From: Rhizorhabdus wittichii RW1
Lineage (GTDB): Bacteria > Pseudomonadota > Alphaproteobacteria > Sphingomonadales > Sphingomonadaceae
Direction of reading: 5' to 3'
Assembly (NCBI GenBank): GCA_000016765.1
Contig: CP000699.1
Coordinates: 3,909,501 to 3,973,500 of the forward strand
DNA: 64,000 nt
Of this stretch, positions 44,252 to 55,935 are shown piece after piece. The position numbers were made by a program, and so were the translations under genes. The notes beneath the pieces are model-generated. The model was not told where the DNA came from, did not search any database, and worked only from the letters and a program-made list of their open reading frames with translations. Position 1 is the first letter of the stretch. Each line of letters begins with the position of its first letter.

Positions 44252-44505
44252 CCGCCGGTCACCGGCGGGAACAGCGCGATCTCGCGCGCGCCGGCGATCG
44301 GGGCGTCGGGGGTCACGAAGCCGTCGCCGATCGCGGCGCGGACCCGCGCCCGGTCGGCGAACGCCTCGGCATAGCCGCCGCCGCGCGCGGCGAGCCAGTC
44401 GACCAGCGCGGCGACGGTCGCGACCTCGGCGGGTGGCGACACCGTCTCGGCGCTGCGGCCGATCGCCTCGCGGACCCGGGCGAAATAGAGCAGCTCGATG
44501 GCCAT
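44248..44505 (-). CDS. moaD: Molybdopterin synthase sulfur-carrier subunit
   Basis: A ubiquitin-like sulfur carrier of 85 residues ending in the required Gly-Gly (IALFPPVTGG). The terminal glycine becomes a thiocarboxylate. It begins MAIELLYFARVREAIGR, as in MoaD. It sits 20 bases after pgsA on the same strand and overlaps moaE. Confidence 0.94.
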   Translation of the reverse strand: MAIELLYFARVREAIGRSAETVSPPAEVATVAALVDWLAARGGGYAEAFADRARVRAAIGDGFVTPDAPIAGAREIALFPPVTGG

Positions 44506-44525
44506 GGTTCCGGTCCGTGCCCCGC

Positions 44526-45077
44526 TCAGTCCATGTGCCGGATGCCGACGCGGAGATAGTCCCATCCGGTGATCAGCGTCAGCACCGCGGCGGCCCACAG
44601 GCTGAACAGGCCGACCTGTTCGATCCATGGCCATTCCGGCAGCGCGCCGCCCAGGATGATCGCGCCGAGCGAGACGAGCTGGAAGGTCGTCTTCCACTTG
44701 GCGAGCTGGCTGACCGGCACCGACACGCGCACCCCCGCCAGGAATTCGCGCAGGCCCGACACCGCGATCTCGCGCAGCAGGATGATCAGCGCGGCGATCG
44801 TCGCGAAGCCCGACACGTCGTCGGTCAGCACCAGCATCAGGATCACCGCCGCGACCATGATCTTGTCGGCGATCGGATCGAGGAAGACGCCCAGCTTGGA
44901 CACCGTTCCCTGCGCGCGGGCGAGATAGCCGTCGAAATAGTCGGTGATCGCCATCAGCGCGTAGAGGCCGAAGGCGATCGCATAGTCGATCCTCCCCGGC
45001 TGGGGCCACAGCAGGAAGACCAGGATCGGCACCGCCAGGATGCGCGAAAGGGTGAGAATGTTCGGCAAGGTCAGCAT
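44526..45077 (-). CDS. pgsA: CDP-diacylglycerol-glycerol-3-phosphate phosphatidyltransferase
   Basis: Makes phosphatidylglycerol phosphate. It is an integral membrane enzyme of 183 residues with about four or five helices. The CDP-alcohol phosphatidyltransferase motif is DYFDGYLARAQGTVSKLG followed by VFLDPIADK. The ATG at 45077 (MLTLPNILTLSR) fits the family length; the frame runs to 45179. It is the first gene of the minus-strand string moaD-moaE-sigma-anti-sigma. Confidence 0.93.
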   Translation of the reverse strand: MLTLPNILTLSRILAVPILVFLLWPQPGRIDYAIAFGLYALMAITDYFDGYLARAQGTVSKLGVFLDPIADKIMVAAVILMLVLTDDVSGFATIAALIILLREIAVSGLREFLAGVRVSVPVSQLAKWKTTFQLVSLGAIILGGALPEWPWIEQVGLFSLWAAAVLTLITGWDYLRVGIRHMD

Positions 45078-45283
45078 TCTGACCAATGCTCTAGCGTGGA
45101 TGGAGAAAAGAGATAAGCCCCCCTGCCGCACGATCGGGAATATCCGGGCCGGCCGGTCGTAGATGGGCAGGGCGGTCATGGAACCGACACGCCCCGACGT
45201 TATCGGCTTGGACCTCGCAACGGCTATCGGCTATGGGGAGGCCCGAGCGATGCCTAGAAACCGATAAGGCGCAGAATTCCCGC

Positions 45284-46549
45284 ATGACACCTTCTTTCCG
45301 GCTTCTCGCCAAGCGCCGGTTCCTGCCGTTGTTCACCACCCAGTTTCTGGGCGCCTTCAACGACAATCTGTTCCGCACCGCGATGATCATGCTGGTGATC
45401 TACCGCATCTACAACGATCCGGCGCAGGAAGCGGCCTTCTCGGCGGTGGCGGGCGGACTGTTCATCCTGCCCTTCTTCCTCTTCTCGGCGCTGTCCGGCC
45501 AGCTCGCCGACTGCCACGACAAGGCGAAGATCATCCGCGTGGTGAAGACCGCGGAGATATTGATCATGATCGCGGGCGCGGGCGGGCTGCTGCTCGGCAA
45601 CATCCCGCTGATGCTGCTGGCGCTGCTCTGCATGGGCGCCCACTCGACCTTCTTCGGGCCGATCAAATATGCGATCCTTCCCCAGCATCTCGACGACGAC
45701 CAGGTGCTGCCCGGCACCGGCCTGGTCGAGGCGGGCACCTATATCGCGATCCTGGCGGGCACCATCGTCGGCGGCATGATCGCCGCCGAACATGCCGCGA
45801 TCGGCGTGCTGCTGGTCGCCGCGATCGGCTGGGTGGCCGGGCGGCAAGTGCCCCCCGCGCCGCCGCTGACCCAGGACGCCGGGGTCGATTTCCATATCAT
45901 CCGGTCGTCGATCAAGCTGGTGTCGGACACGATGCACGTCCGGCGGCTGTTCCTCGCCATCCTCGCGATCAGCTTCTTCTGGGCGCAGGGCACGATCCTC
46001 GCCGCGCAGTTCCCGCCGCTGGTCAAGAACGTGCTCGGCGCCAACCAGGACGTGGCGACGCTGTTCCTGGCGATCTTCTCGGTCGGCGTGGCGATCGGCT
46101 CGATCGCGATCAACCGCATCCTCGGCGGCACCGTCTCGGCGCGCTGCTCGCCGGTCGCGGCGCTGGTGATGGGCGCCTTCGTCTGCGACATGTGGTGGAC
46201 CGCGCACAACTGGCCGGCGCCCGACGGCGCGCTGCGCCATTTCGCCGCCTTCATGGAGATGCCGGGGTCGGAGCGGGTGATGATCGACCTGCTCGGCATC
46301 GCCGTCGCCGGCGGCATGTTCGTCGTGCCGCTCTACGCCTTCCTGACCACCACCGTTGCGAAGGCGCAGACCGCGCGCACCGTGGCCGCCAACAACATCG
46401 TCAATTCGGGGGCGATGGTCGCCGCGACGCTGGTGCTGGCGTCGATGGTCCATATGGGCGTGTCGGTGGCGGAGACGCTGCTGATCGTCGCGGTGGCGAG
46501 CCTGGGGGCGTCCTACCTCGCCTGGAAGCTCCACAAGGCCTGCGACTGA
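45284..46549 (+). CDS. MFS transporter, lysophospholipid-transporter (LplT)-like
   Basis: A major facilitator protein of 421 residues with about 12 helices. FLPLFTTQFLGAFNDNLFRTA at the start and GAHSTFFGPIKYAILPQHL in the middle are typical of LplT and of the transporter half of LplT-acyltransferase fusions. It probably flips lysophospholipids inward for re-acylation. No acyltransferase domain is attached here. It is divergent from pgsA. Confidence 0.85.
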   Translation: MTPSFRLLAKRRFLPLFTTQFLGAFNDNLFRTAMIMLVIYRIYNDPAQEAAFSAVAGGLFILPFFLFSALSGQLADCHDKAKIIRVVKTAEILIMIAGAGGLLLGNIPLMLLALLCMGAHSTFFGPIKYAILPQHLDDDQVLPGTGLVEAGTYIAILAGTIVGGMIAAEHAAIGVLLVAAIGWVAGRQVPPAPPLTQDAGVDFHIIRSSIKLVSDTMHVRRLFLAILAISFFWAQGTILAAQFPPLVKNVLGANQDVATLFLAIFSVGVAIGSIAINRILGGTVSARCSPVAALVMGAFVCDMWWTAHNWPAPDGALRHFAAFMEMPGSERVMIDLLGIAVAGGMFVVPLYAFLTTTVAKAQTARTVAANNIVNSGAMVAATLVLASMVHMGVSVAETLLIVAVASLGASYLAWKLHKACD

Positions 46550-46584
46550 TATCGCGCGGCTGATATCGCGCGACTGGCGCCGCG

Positions 46585-46698
46585 TCAGGGCAGCAGCGCG
46601 CTGAAGGCGATGATCCCCAGCACATAGGCGAGGATGAACAGGCGCAGGTCGTAGCGCCACCGCTCGCTGTTCGGATCGAATCGCATCGTCCCGATCAT
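46585..46698 (-). CDS. Small single-helix membrane protein (37 residues)
   Basis: A short frame encoding a charged N-terminus (RFDPNSERWRYD) and one membrane helix (LRLFILAYVLGIIAFSALLP). It sits alone between the MFS gene and a membrane protein gene. Codon use and the clean two-part composition make it look real. An in-frame ATG at 46686 gives 33 residues. Function unknown. Confidence 0.5.
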   Translation of the reverse strand: MIGTMRFDPNSERWRYDLRLFILAYVLGIIAFSALLP

Positions 46699-46777
46699 GC
46701 AGGATGGCGGCGTGGCCGGGAAGCCGCGCCGCCATCCGTTCCCGCCCGTCCCCGTCCCGCGAAGGGACGGGCAAGCC

Positions 46778-47233
46778 TCATCCGTTGACCGCTATGCCCG
46801 AGGTCTCCGCCGGCGCCTCGGCCCCGTTCTGGCCGCGGCCGCGGAAGCGGGTGATGTTGTCGCGCGCCTGGTCGATCCGCTCGTGCGCCATGGTCGACAG
46901 GTCGTCGGCCGCCTTGCGCAGCCGCTCGCCGCCGCTGTTGGCGGCCGCCTTCAGCCGGTCGCGGTTCATGAAGATCGTCACGCCCGCGGCGACGATGCCG
47001 GCGATGACGCCGGCCGCGATCGACAGGCTGGTCCGGTCGGTCGGCACCTTCCGGGCGGCGCGGGTCGCGCGGGTGCGGACCGAGCGGATCGCCGTCTTGG
47101 CCTCGTCGGTTAGCGCCTGGGCGCGCGGGGTGCGCTTGGCGGCAGTGGTCTTGGCGCCGCTGCCGGTCCGGCGGCGCGACGTCGAACGCGTGCCGCCCGA
47201 GCGCGAACGGGTCGTCGTGCTTTTGATGGCCAT
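46778..47233 (-). CDS. Membrane protein with histone H1-like basic N-terminus
   Basis: A 151-residue protein. The first ~65 residues are Ser/Thr/Arg/Lys-rich with TTAAKRTPRAQ, like histone H1-type tails. Then come a helical segment, one membrane helix (about 70-88, LSIAAGVIAGIVAAGVTIFM), and a charged tail with possible coiled coil. A GGAGAGAG ribosome site precedes the ATG at 47233. It may bind nucleic acid at the membrane; no family is assigned. Confidence 0.72.
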   Translation of the reverse strand: MAIKSTTTRSRSGGTRSTSRRRTGSGAKTTAAKRTPRAQALTDEAKTAIRSVRTRATRAARKVPTDRTSLSIAAGVIAGIVAAGVTIFMNRDRLKAAANSGGERLRKAADDLSTMAHERIDQARDNITRFRGRGQNGAEAPAETSGIAVNG

Positions 47234-47352
47234 GGTCTCTCTCCATTGAAGACAGCGGAAAATATCTGGGGAAAACGCCACGCTTCCGGGCGGGTTCCGC
47301 TTCCTTCGGCCTCGCTGCGACGAATCCTCCGCTGGCAAGGGCGGACCGGTTG

Positions 47353-48495
<1,143 letters not shown>

Positions 48496-48529
48496 CTATA
48501 TAGGGGGCCCCCAGCGAGAGGACGCCGCC

Positions 48530-49192
48530 ATGGCCACCCCGATCAAGATCGACTTCGTCTCCGACATCTCCTGCCCATGGTGCGTCATCGGGCTGCGCGG
48601 GCTGGAACAGGCCATCGAGCGGACCGGCGGCGAACTGGCGGCCGAAATCCATTTCCAGCCGTTCGAGCTCAACCCGGCGATGGCGAAGGAGGGCGAGAAT
48701 CTCGCCGAGCACGTCGCCCATAAATATGGCTCGACCCCCGAGCAGTCGGCCGCGACGCGCGAGATGATCCGTGACCGCGCCGCGCAGGTCGGCTTCGCGA
48801 TCAACCATGGCCCCGACAGCCGCATCTACAACACCTTCGACGCGCACCGTCTGCTCCACTGGGCGGGCACGCTCGGCGGCGAGCGGCAGCGGGCGCTCAA
48901 GCACGCGCTGTTCGAATCCTATTTCACCGAGCAGCGCGACCCGTCCGACCGCGCCGTGCTGATCGACGCGGCGGCGGAGGCCGGGCTGGACCGCGACGAG
49001 GCCGCCGCGGTGCTCGCCTCGGACCGCTACGCCGCCGAGGTGCGCGATGCCGAGCATCTGTGGCAGCGGCGCGGGGTCCATTCGGTGCCGGCGATCATCG
49101 TCGACGACCGCTACCTGATCTCCGGCGGCCAGCCCGCCGACGTGTTCGAGCAGGTGTTGCGCTCGATCGCGGCGGAGAAGGCCCCGGCCTGA
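48530..49192 (+). CDS. DsbA-family oxidoreductase, FrnE-like
   Basis: A thioredoxin-fold protein of 220 residues with an active site CPWC (15-18) and a helical insertion. FVSDISCPWCVIG and VHSVPAIIVDDRYLISGGQPAD match the FrnE/2-hydroxychromene-isomerase-like DsbA group. There is no signal peptide, so it is cytoplasmic; it may be a disulfide isomerase or a polyketide-linked enzyme. It lies 34 bases after dinB. Confidence 0.88.
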   Translation: MATPIKIDFVSDISCPWCVIGLRGLEQAIERTGGELAAEIHFQPFELNPAMAKEGENLAEHVAHKYGSTPEQSAATREMIRDRAAQVGFAINHGPDSRIYNTFDAHRLLHWAGTLGGERQRALKHALFESYFTEQRDPSDRAVLIDAAAEAGLDRDEAAAVLASDRYAAEVRDAEHLWQRRGVHSVPAIIVDDRYLISGGQPADVFEQVLRSIAAEKAPA

Positions 49193-49198
49193 CTCGGT

Positions 49199-50987
<1,789 letters not shown>

Positions 50988-50991
<4 letters not shown>

Positions 50992-51749
50992 CGCGGCGCC
51001 ATCCGGATCGCGCCGTCGAGGCGGATCGTCTCGCCGTTGAGCATCGGGTTGCGCAGGATGCTCTCGACCAGCATCGCATATTCGGCAGGGTCGCCGAGCC
51101 GGCTGGGGTGCGGCACCTGCTGGCCGAGCGAATCCTGCGCCGCCTGCGGCAGGCCCTTCATCATCGGGGTCATGAAGATGCCGGGAGCGATCGTCATCAC
51201 CCGGACCTTGTGCTGGGCGAGGTCGCGCGCGGCGCACAGGGTGAGGCCCGCGACGCCGGCCTTGGACGAGGCATAGGCCGCCTGGCCGACCTGTCCGTCG
51301 AACGCGGCGACCGAGGCGGTGTTGACGATCACGCCGCGCTCCTCGCCGATCGGATCGGCGGTGACCAGCCGGGCGGCGAATTTCGACAGCGTGTTGAAGG
51401 TGCCGATCAGGTTGATCTCGATCACCTTGCGATAGAGGTCGAGCGCGTGGGGGCTGCCGTCCTTGGCGACGATGCGCGCGGGCGGGGCGATGCCGGCGCA
51501 GTTGACCAGGACGCGGGCGATGCCGTGCCGGGCCTCGGCCTCGGCGATGCCGGCGGCGACGCTGGCGTCGTCGGCGACGTTGACCGCGACGAAATGGCCG
51601 CCGATCTCGGCCGCCGTCTTCGCGCCGTCATCGGCGTTGAGGTCGAAGATCGTCACCCTGGCGCCGTTGGCGGCGAGCATCCGGGCGGTTTCCCCGCCCA
51701 GGCCCGACGCGCCGCCGGTGACGATCGCGGCTATGCCCTTCAGTTCCAT
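50988..51749 (-). CDS. SDR oxidoreductase, 3-hydroxyacyl-CoA dehydrogenase type
   Basis: A short-chain dehydrogenase of 253 residues. NAD site TGGASGLG (11-18), Asp in IFDLNADD for NAD preference, NCAGIAP, and the catalytic Ser with YASSK. The full pattern resembles type II (HSD17B10-like) hydroxyacyl-CoA dehydrogenases. With its neighbours it would do the third step of a beta-oxidation cycle. Confidence 0.9.
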
Positions 51750-51786
51750 TCAGCATTCCCCTTCCTGCGCCGCCATGGCGGCTGCA

Positions 51787-52971
51787 TCAGACCAGTTCGA
51801 CCGCCATCGCCGTCGCTTCGCCCCCGCCGATGCAGAGGCTGGCGACACCGCGCTTCAGCCCGCGATTCTGCAGCGCGGCGAGCAGGGTGGCCAGCACCCG
51901 CGCGCCGCTGGCGCCGATCGGGTGGCCGAGCGCGCAGGCGCCGCCGTTGACGTTCAGCTTCTCGGCCGGAATGTTCAAGTCCTTGGCGGCGATCATCGCG
52001 ACCACGGCGAAGGCCTCGTTGACCTCGAACAGGTCGACGTCGTCGACGGTCCAGCCGGCCCTGGCCAGCGCCTTGCGGATCGCCGGCACCGGCGCGGTGG
52101 TGAACAGGCCGGGCTCATGCGCATGGGCGGCGTGGCCGGTGACCTTGGCCACGACCGGCAGGCCGAGCTTCTCGGCGACGCTCTGCCGGGTCATCACCAG
52201 CGCGGCGGCGCCGTCGGAGATCGACGAGGCGTTGGCGGCGGTGATCGTGCCGTCCTTGGCGAAGGCGGGCTTCAGCGTCGGGATCTTGTCGGGGCGGGCC
52301 TTGCCGGGCTGCTCGTCGCGCTCGACCACGGTGGCGCCGCCGCGCGTCTCGATGGTGACGGGGACGATCTCGCGGTCGAAGGCGCCGCTCTCGATCGCGG
52401 CGTTGGCCCGGCTCAGCGAGCGGATCGCATAATCGTCCTGCGCCTCGCGGGTGAGCTGGTAGTCGCGCGCCGAATCCTCGGCGAAGGCGCCCATCAGCTT
52501 GCCCGGCGTATAGGCGTCCTCGAGCCCGTCGAGATACATCGAGTCCTTGACGACGTCATGGCCGATGCGCGCGCCCGAACGGTGCTTGGCGAGCAGATAG
52601 GGGGCGTTGGACATGCTCTCCATGCCGCCCGCGACGATGATGTCGGCGCTGCCGGCGGCGAGCGCGTCGTGCGCCATGATCGCCGCCTGCATGCCCGATC
52701 CGCACATCTTGTTGACGGTGGTCGCCTCGACCGAGCGGGGCAGGCCGGCGCCGAGCGCGGCCTGGCGCGCCGGGGCCTGGCCGAGGCCGGCGGGCAGCAC
52801 GCAGCCCATGAAGATCTGCTCGACCTTGTCGGCGTCGACGCCGGCGCGCTCGACCGCGGCCTTGACCGCGGCGGCGCCGAGCTGGGTCGCCGACGCGCCG
52901 GCGAGCGCGCCCTGGAAGCCGCCCATCGGCGTGCGGGCATAGGAGGCGATGACGACGGGATCGGTGCTCAT
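51787..52971 (-). CDS. Acetyl-CoA C-acyltransferase (thiolase)
   Basis: A thiolase of 394 residues. The nucleophile is Cys90 in NKMCGSGMQA, the His in GGACALGHPIGASG, and the second Cys in CIGGGEATAM near 380. It can cleave 3-ketoacyl-CoA or join two acetyl-CoA. The operon context favours cleavage. It lies 15 bases after the acyl-CoA dehydrogenase gene. Confidence 0.94.
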   Translation of the reverse strand: MSTDPVVIASYARTPMGGFQGALAGASATQLGAAAVKAAVERAGVDADKVEQIFMGCVLPAGLGQAPARQAALGAGLPRSVEATTVNKMCGSGMQAAIMAHDALAAGSADIIVAGGMESMSNAPYLLAKHRSGARIGHDVVKDSMYLDGLEDAYTPGKLMGAFAEDSARDYQLTREAQDDYAIRSLSRANAAIESGAFDREIVPVTIETRGGATVVERDEQPGKARPDKIPTLKPAFAKDGTITAANASSISDGAAALVMTRQSVAEKLGLPVVAKVTGHAAHAHEPGLFTTAPVPAIRKALARAGWTVDDVDLFEVNEAFAVVAMIAAKDLNIPAEKLNVNGGACALGHPIGASGARVLATLLAALQNRGLKRGVASLCIGGGEATAMAVELV

Positions 52972-52986
52972 GCTGATATCCTCTGA

Positions 52987-54114
52987 TTACAGGGCGCGGG
53001 CGATCACCATCCGCTGGATGTCGGATGTGCCCTCGTAGATCTGGCAGACGCGGACGTCGCGATAGATTTTCGCGAGCCCGAATTCCTCGAGATAGCCGTA
53101 GCCGCCCAGCGTCTGGATCGCGCCCGAGACGATCGCCTCGGCCGCTTCGGACGCGAACAGCTTCGCCATCGACGCTTCCTTGAGGCAGGGCAGCCCCGCA
53201 TCCTTGACGCTCGCCGCGTGGAGGACGAGCTGGCGCGCCGCCTCCAGCCGGGTGGCGAGGTCGGCGAGGCGGAAGCCGACCGCCTGGTGCTCGATGATCG
53301 GCTTGCCCATGCTGCGGCGGTCGCGGGCATAGGCGACCGCGATCTCCAGCGCCGCCTGCGCCATGCCGACGCACTGCGCGGCGATGCCGATGCGGCCCTG
53401 CTCGAGATTGGCGAGGGCGATGTTGTAGCCGCGCCCCTCGGCCCCGAACAGCAGCCCGTCCTCGACGAACAGGTCGTCGAAGCGGATCGCGCAGGTGTCG
53501 GACGCCGCCTGGCCCAGCTTGTGCTCGACCTTGTCGACAGCATAGCCGGGGCTGTCGGTGGGGACGAGGAAGGCGGAGATGCCCTTCTTGCCCGCCGCCG
53601 GATCGGTCACCGCGAAGACCATCGCCACCCCGGCGATCTTGCCCGATGTGATGAACTGCTTGGCGCCGTTCAGCACCCAGCCGCCCTCGGCCCGCGTCGC
53701 GCGGGTGCGCAGCGCGGCGGCGTCGGAGCCGGCGTCGGCCTCGGTCAACGCGAAGGCGCCGATCATCCGCCCGCCGATCAGCTCGGGCAGGAAGCGCGCC
53801 TTCTGCGCCTCGCTGCCTTCCTTCAGCAGGCCGCCGACCAGCAGGCTGTTCTGGATCGAGACGATCGTCGACAGCGCGCCGTCGGCCGCCGCGATCTCGA
53901 TCAGCGACAGCGCGTAGGAGACATAGTCGGCCCCGGCGCCGCCGGCCGCCTCGGGCGCGACCATGCCGAGCAGGCCGAGTCCCGCCAGCTCCTCGAACAG
54001 GCCGGTGGGGTAGCCGCCCGCCGCCTCGAACGCCTGGCTGCGCGGGCGGATCTGCTCCTGCGCGAAGGCGCGCACCGCCTCCTGGATCGCGGACTGGGTC
54101 TCGGAAAGAATCAT
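52987..54114 (-). CDS. Acyl-CoA dehydrogenase
   Basis: A FAD-dependent dehydrogenase of 375 residues with FALTEADAGSDAAALRTRA, WVLNGAKQFITSG, and the C-terminal YGYLEEFGLAKIYRDVRVCQIYEGTSDIQRMVIAR; the Glu of YEGTSD is the catalytic base of short/medium-chain types. It opens the operon with thiolase, SDR, ECH and nitronate monooxygenase. It is divergent from a TetR regulator. Confidence 0.94.
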   Translation of the reverse strand: MILSETQSAIQEAVRAFAQEQIRPRSQAFEAAGGYPTGLFEELAGLGLLGMVAPEAAGGAGADYVSYALSLIEIAAADGALSTIVSIQNSLLVGGLLKEGSEAQKARFLPELIGGRMIGAFALTEADAGSDAAALRTRATRAEGGWVLNGAKQFITSGKIAGVAMVFAVTDPAAGKKGISAFLVPTDSPGYAVDKVEHKLGQAASDTCAIRFDDLFVEDGLLFGAEGRGYNIALANLEQGRIGIAAQCVGMAQAALEIAVAYARDRRSMGKPIIEHQAVGFRLADLATRLEAARQLVLHAASVKDAGLPCLKEASMAKLFASEAAEAIVSGAIQTLGGYGYLEEFGLAKIYRDVRVCQIYEGTSDIQRMVIARAL

Positions 54115-54133
54115 GGAACCTCGGCGAACAGGT

Positions 54134-54145
54134 TACTCATGGGTA
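54134..54145. promoter_or_regulatory. Candidate TetR operator between acyl-CoA dehydrogenase and regulator
   Basis: TACTCATGGGTA is an imperfect 12-base palindrome (two central mismatches) in the 68-base gap between divergent genes. TetR-type regulators of fatty-acid degradation bind such dyads. No second copy is visible. Confidence 0.4.
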
Positions 54146-54182
54146 TATTGATTGCTCACCGGTTTTCTGTCAATGCTCGGCG

Positions 54183-54806
54183 ATGGATATCGAGGCTCCG
54201 GCATCCCCGTTCCGAACCCGCGAGCAGAAGGCGGAGGAGCGTTCGGCGAAGCGCCAGGCGCTGCTGATCGCGGCGGTGCGGATGTTCAACGAGCGCGGCT
54301 ATCACGCGACCCTGCTCGAGGACGTGGCGGCGAGCCTCGGCGTGTCGAAGCCGACCATCTACCATTATCTCGGCAACAAGGAGCGGGTGCTGCTCGAATG
54401 CATCGCGCTCGGCATCGAGCATTATCATCGCGCGATCGACGAGGCGCGGGAGGCGCCGGGCAGCGGCCTCGACCGGCTGCGCCATTTCCTGCGCGCCTAT
54501 GCCCGCGCCAACATGGACGATTTCGGCCGCTGCGTGATCCGCACCGGCCCGGAGCCGCTGTCGCCCGAGGGCCGGAAGAGCCTGCGCGAGGGCAAGCGCG
54601 GGATCGACGCGGCGATGCGCGCCTTCATCGAGGAGGGCATCGCCGACGGCTCGATCGCGCCGACCGATTCGAAGCTGCTGGGCTTCACCCTGGCGGGCGC
54701 GCTCAACTGGCCCGCGCGCTGGCACGTCCCCGGCGGCGAGCTGAGCGCCGAGGAACTGGCGCGCCGCATGGTCGACATGCTGACCGCCGGCCTGGCGCCG
54801 CGCTGA
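54183..54806 (+). CDS. TetR family regulator of the beta-oxidation-type operon
   Basis: A 207-residue regulator. The DNA-binding domain contains RQALLIAAVRMFNERGYHATLLEDVAASLGVSKPTIYHYLGNKERVLLECIA. The larger C-terminal domain should bind an acyl-CoA or similar ligand. Divergent placement from the acyl-CoA dehydrogenase gene suggests that it represses the operon until the substrate appears. Confidence 0.88.
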   Translation: MDIEAPASPFRTREQKAEERSAKRQALLIAAVRMFNERGYHATLLEDVAASLGVSKPTIYHYLGNKERVLLECIALGIEHYHRAIDEAREAPGSGLDRLRHFLRAYARANMDDFGRCVIRTGPEPLSPEGRKSLREGKRGIDAAMRAFIEEGIADGSIAPTDSKLLGFTLAGALNWPARWHVPGGELSAEELARRMVDMLTAGLAPR

Positions 54807-54830
54807 TCACGTTTATCGGTCGCCTTCCTT

Positions 54831-54924
54831 CGTCATTCCCGCGAAAGCGGGAATCCACGGTCGCGGGACGCTGTTTGACGCGAGGTGCCGCCGTCCATGG
54901 ATTCCCGCTTTCGCGGGAATGACG
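54831..54924. repeat. REP-like inverted repeat pair
   Basis: CGTCATTCCCGCGAAAGCGGG at 54831-54851 continuing to CCACGG (54860), and its inverted copy at 54895-54924, between the convergent TetR and Pit transporter genes. It has the same stem as the hairpin at 41735. Confidence 0.85.
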
Positions 54925-54934
54925 ATAAGGGGAG

Positions 54935-55933
54935 CTAGAACAGCCCCGCCAGCAGGTAGAAGCCCGCGCCGAACGCGGCGGCGGCGGGGAGGGTGACCAC
55001 CCAGGCGACGACGATGCTGCTGGCGACGTTCCAGCGCACCGCCGACAGTCGCCGCGACGAGCCCACGCCGACGATCGCGCCGGTGATGGTGTGGGTGGTC
55101 GACACCGGCACGCCCAGCCAGGTCGCGGTGAACAGGGTGATCGCGCCGCCGGTCTCCGCGCAGAAGCCCTGCGCCGGGGTCAGCCGGGTGATCTTCGATC
55201 CCATGGTGTGGACGATCTTCCACCCGCCGGCGAGCGTGCCGAGGCCCATCGCCGCCTGGCAGCTGATCACCACCCAGAAGGGGACGTGGAAGGCGCCGCC
55301 GAGCAGGCCTTGCGAATAGAGCAGCACGGCGATGATCCCCATCGTCTTCTGCGCGTCGTTGCCGCCATGGCCGAGCGAGTAGAGCGAGGCCGAGATGAGC
55401 TGCAGCCGGCGGTAGCGCTTGTCGGCGGCGCCCGGCGTGCTGCGCACGAACACCCAGCTCGTGATCAGCACCAGCAGCAGCGCGAGGACGAGGCCGATCG
55501 TCGGCGACAGCACGATCGCGAAGCTGGTCTTGAGCACGCCCGACCAGACGATCGAGCCCACCCCGGCCTTGGCCGTGCCCGCGCCGAGCAGGCCGCCGAT
55601 CAGGGCGTGGCTGGACGAGGAGGGGATGCCGAGCAGCCAGGTGATCAGGTTCCAGCTGATCGCCCCCATCAGCGCGCCGAAGATCACATGCGCGTCGATG
55701 ATGTCGGCATGGACGATCCCCTTGCCCACCGTCTCGGCGACGTGGAGGCCGAAGAACAGGAAGGCGATGAAGTTGAAGAAGGCCGCCATCGCCACCGCCT
55801 GGTGCGGCTTGAGCACGCGGGTCGACACCACCGTCGCGATCGAGTTCGCCGCATCGTGCAGGCCGTTCAGGAAGTCGAACGCCAGCGCGATGGCGATCAG
55901 CCCGACCAGCAGCGGGAAGGAGATGATTTCCAT
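54935..55933 (-). CDS. pitA: Pit-type inorganic phosphate transporter
   Basis: A low-affinity phosphate permease of 332 residues with about ten helices. The two PiT signatures are FLNGLHDAANSIATVVSTRVL near the start and GHGGNDAQKTMGIIAVLL near the middle, with VSTTHTITGAIVG. It follows the DUF47 part of a fusion gene by two bases. DUF47/PhoU-like proteins usually sit beside Pit transporters and adjust their activity. Confidence 0.93.
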   Translation of the reverse strand: MEIISFPLLVGLIAIALAFDFLNGLHDAANSIATVVSTRVLKPHQAVAMAAFFNFIAFLFFGLHVAETVGKGIVHADIIDAHVIFGALMGAISWNLITWLLGIPSSSSHALIGGLLGAGTAKAGVGSIVWSGVLKTSFAIVLSPTIGLVLALLLVLITSWVFVRSTPGAADKRYRRLQLISASLYSLGHGGNDAQKTMGIIAVLLYSQGLLGGAFHVPFWVVISCQAAMGLGTLAGGWKIVHTMGSKITRLTPAQGFCAETGGAITLFTATWLGVPVSTTHTITGAIVGVGSSRRLSAVRWNVASSIVVAWVVTLPAAAAFGAGFYLLAGLF

Positions 55934-55935
55934 GG

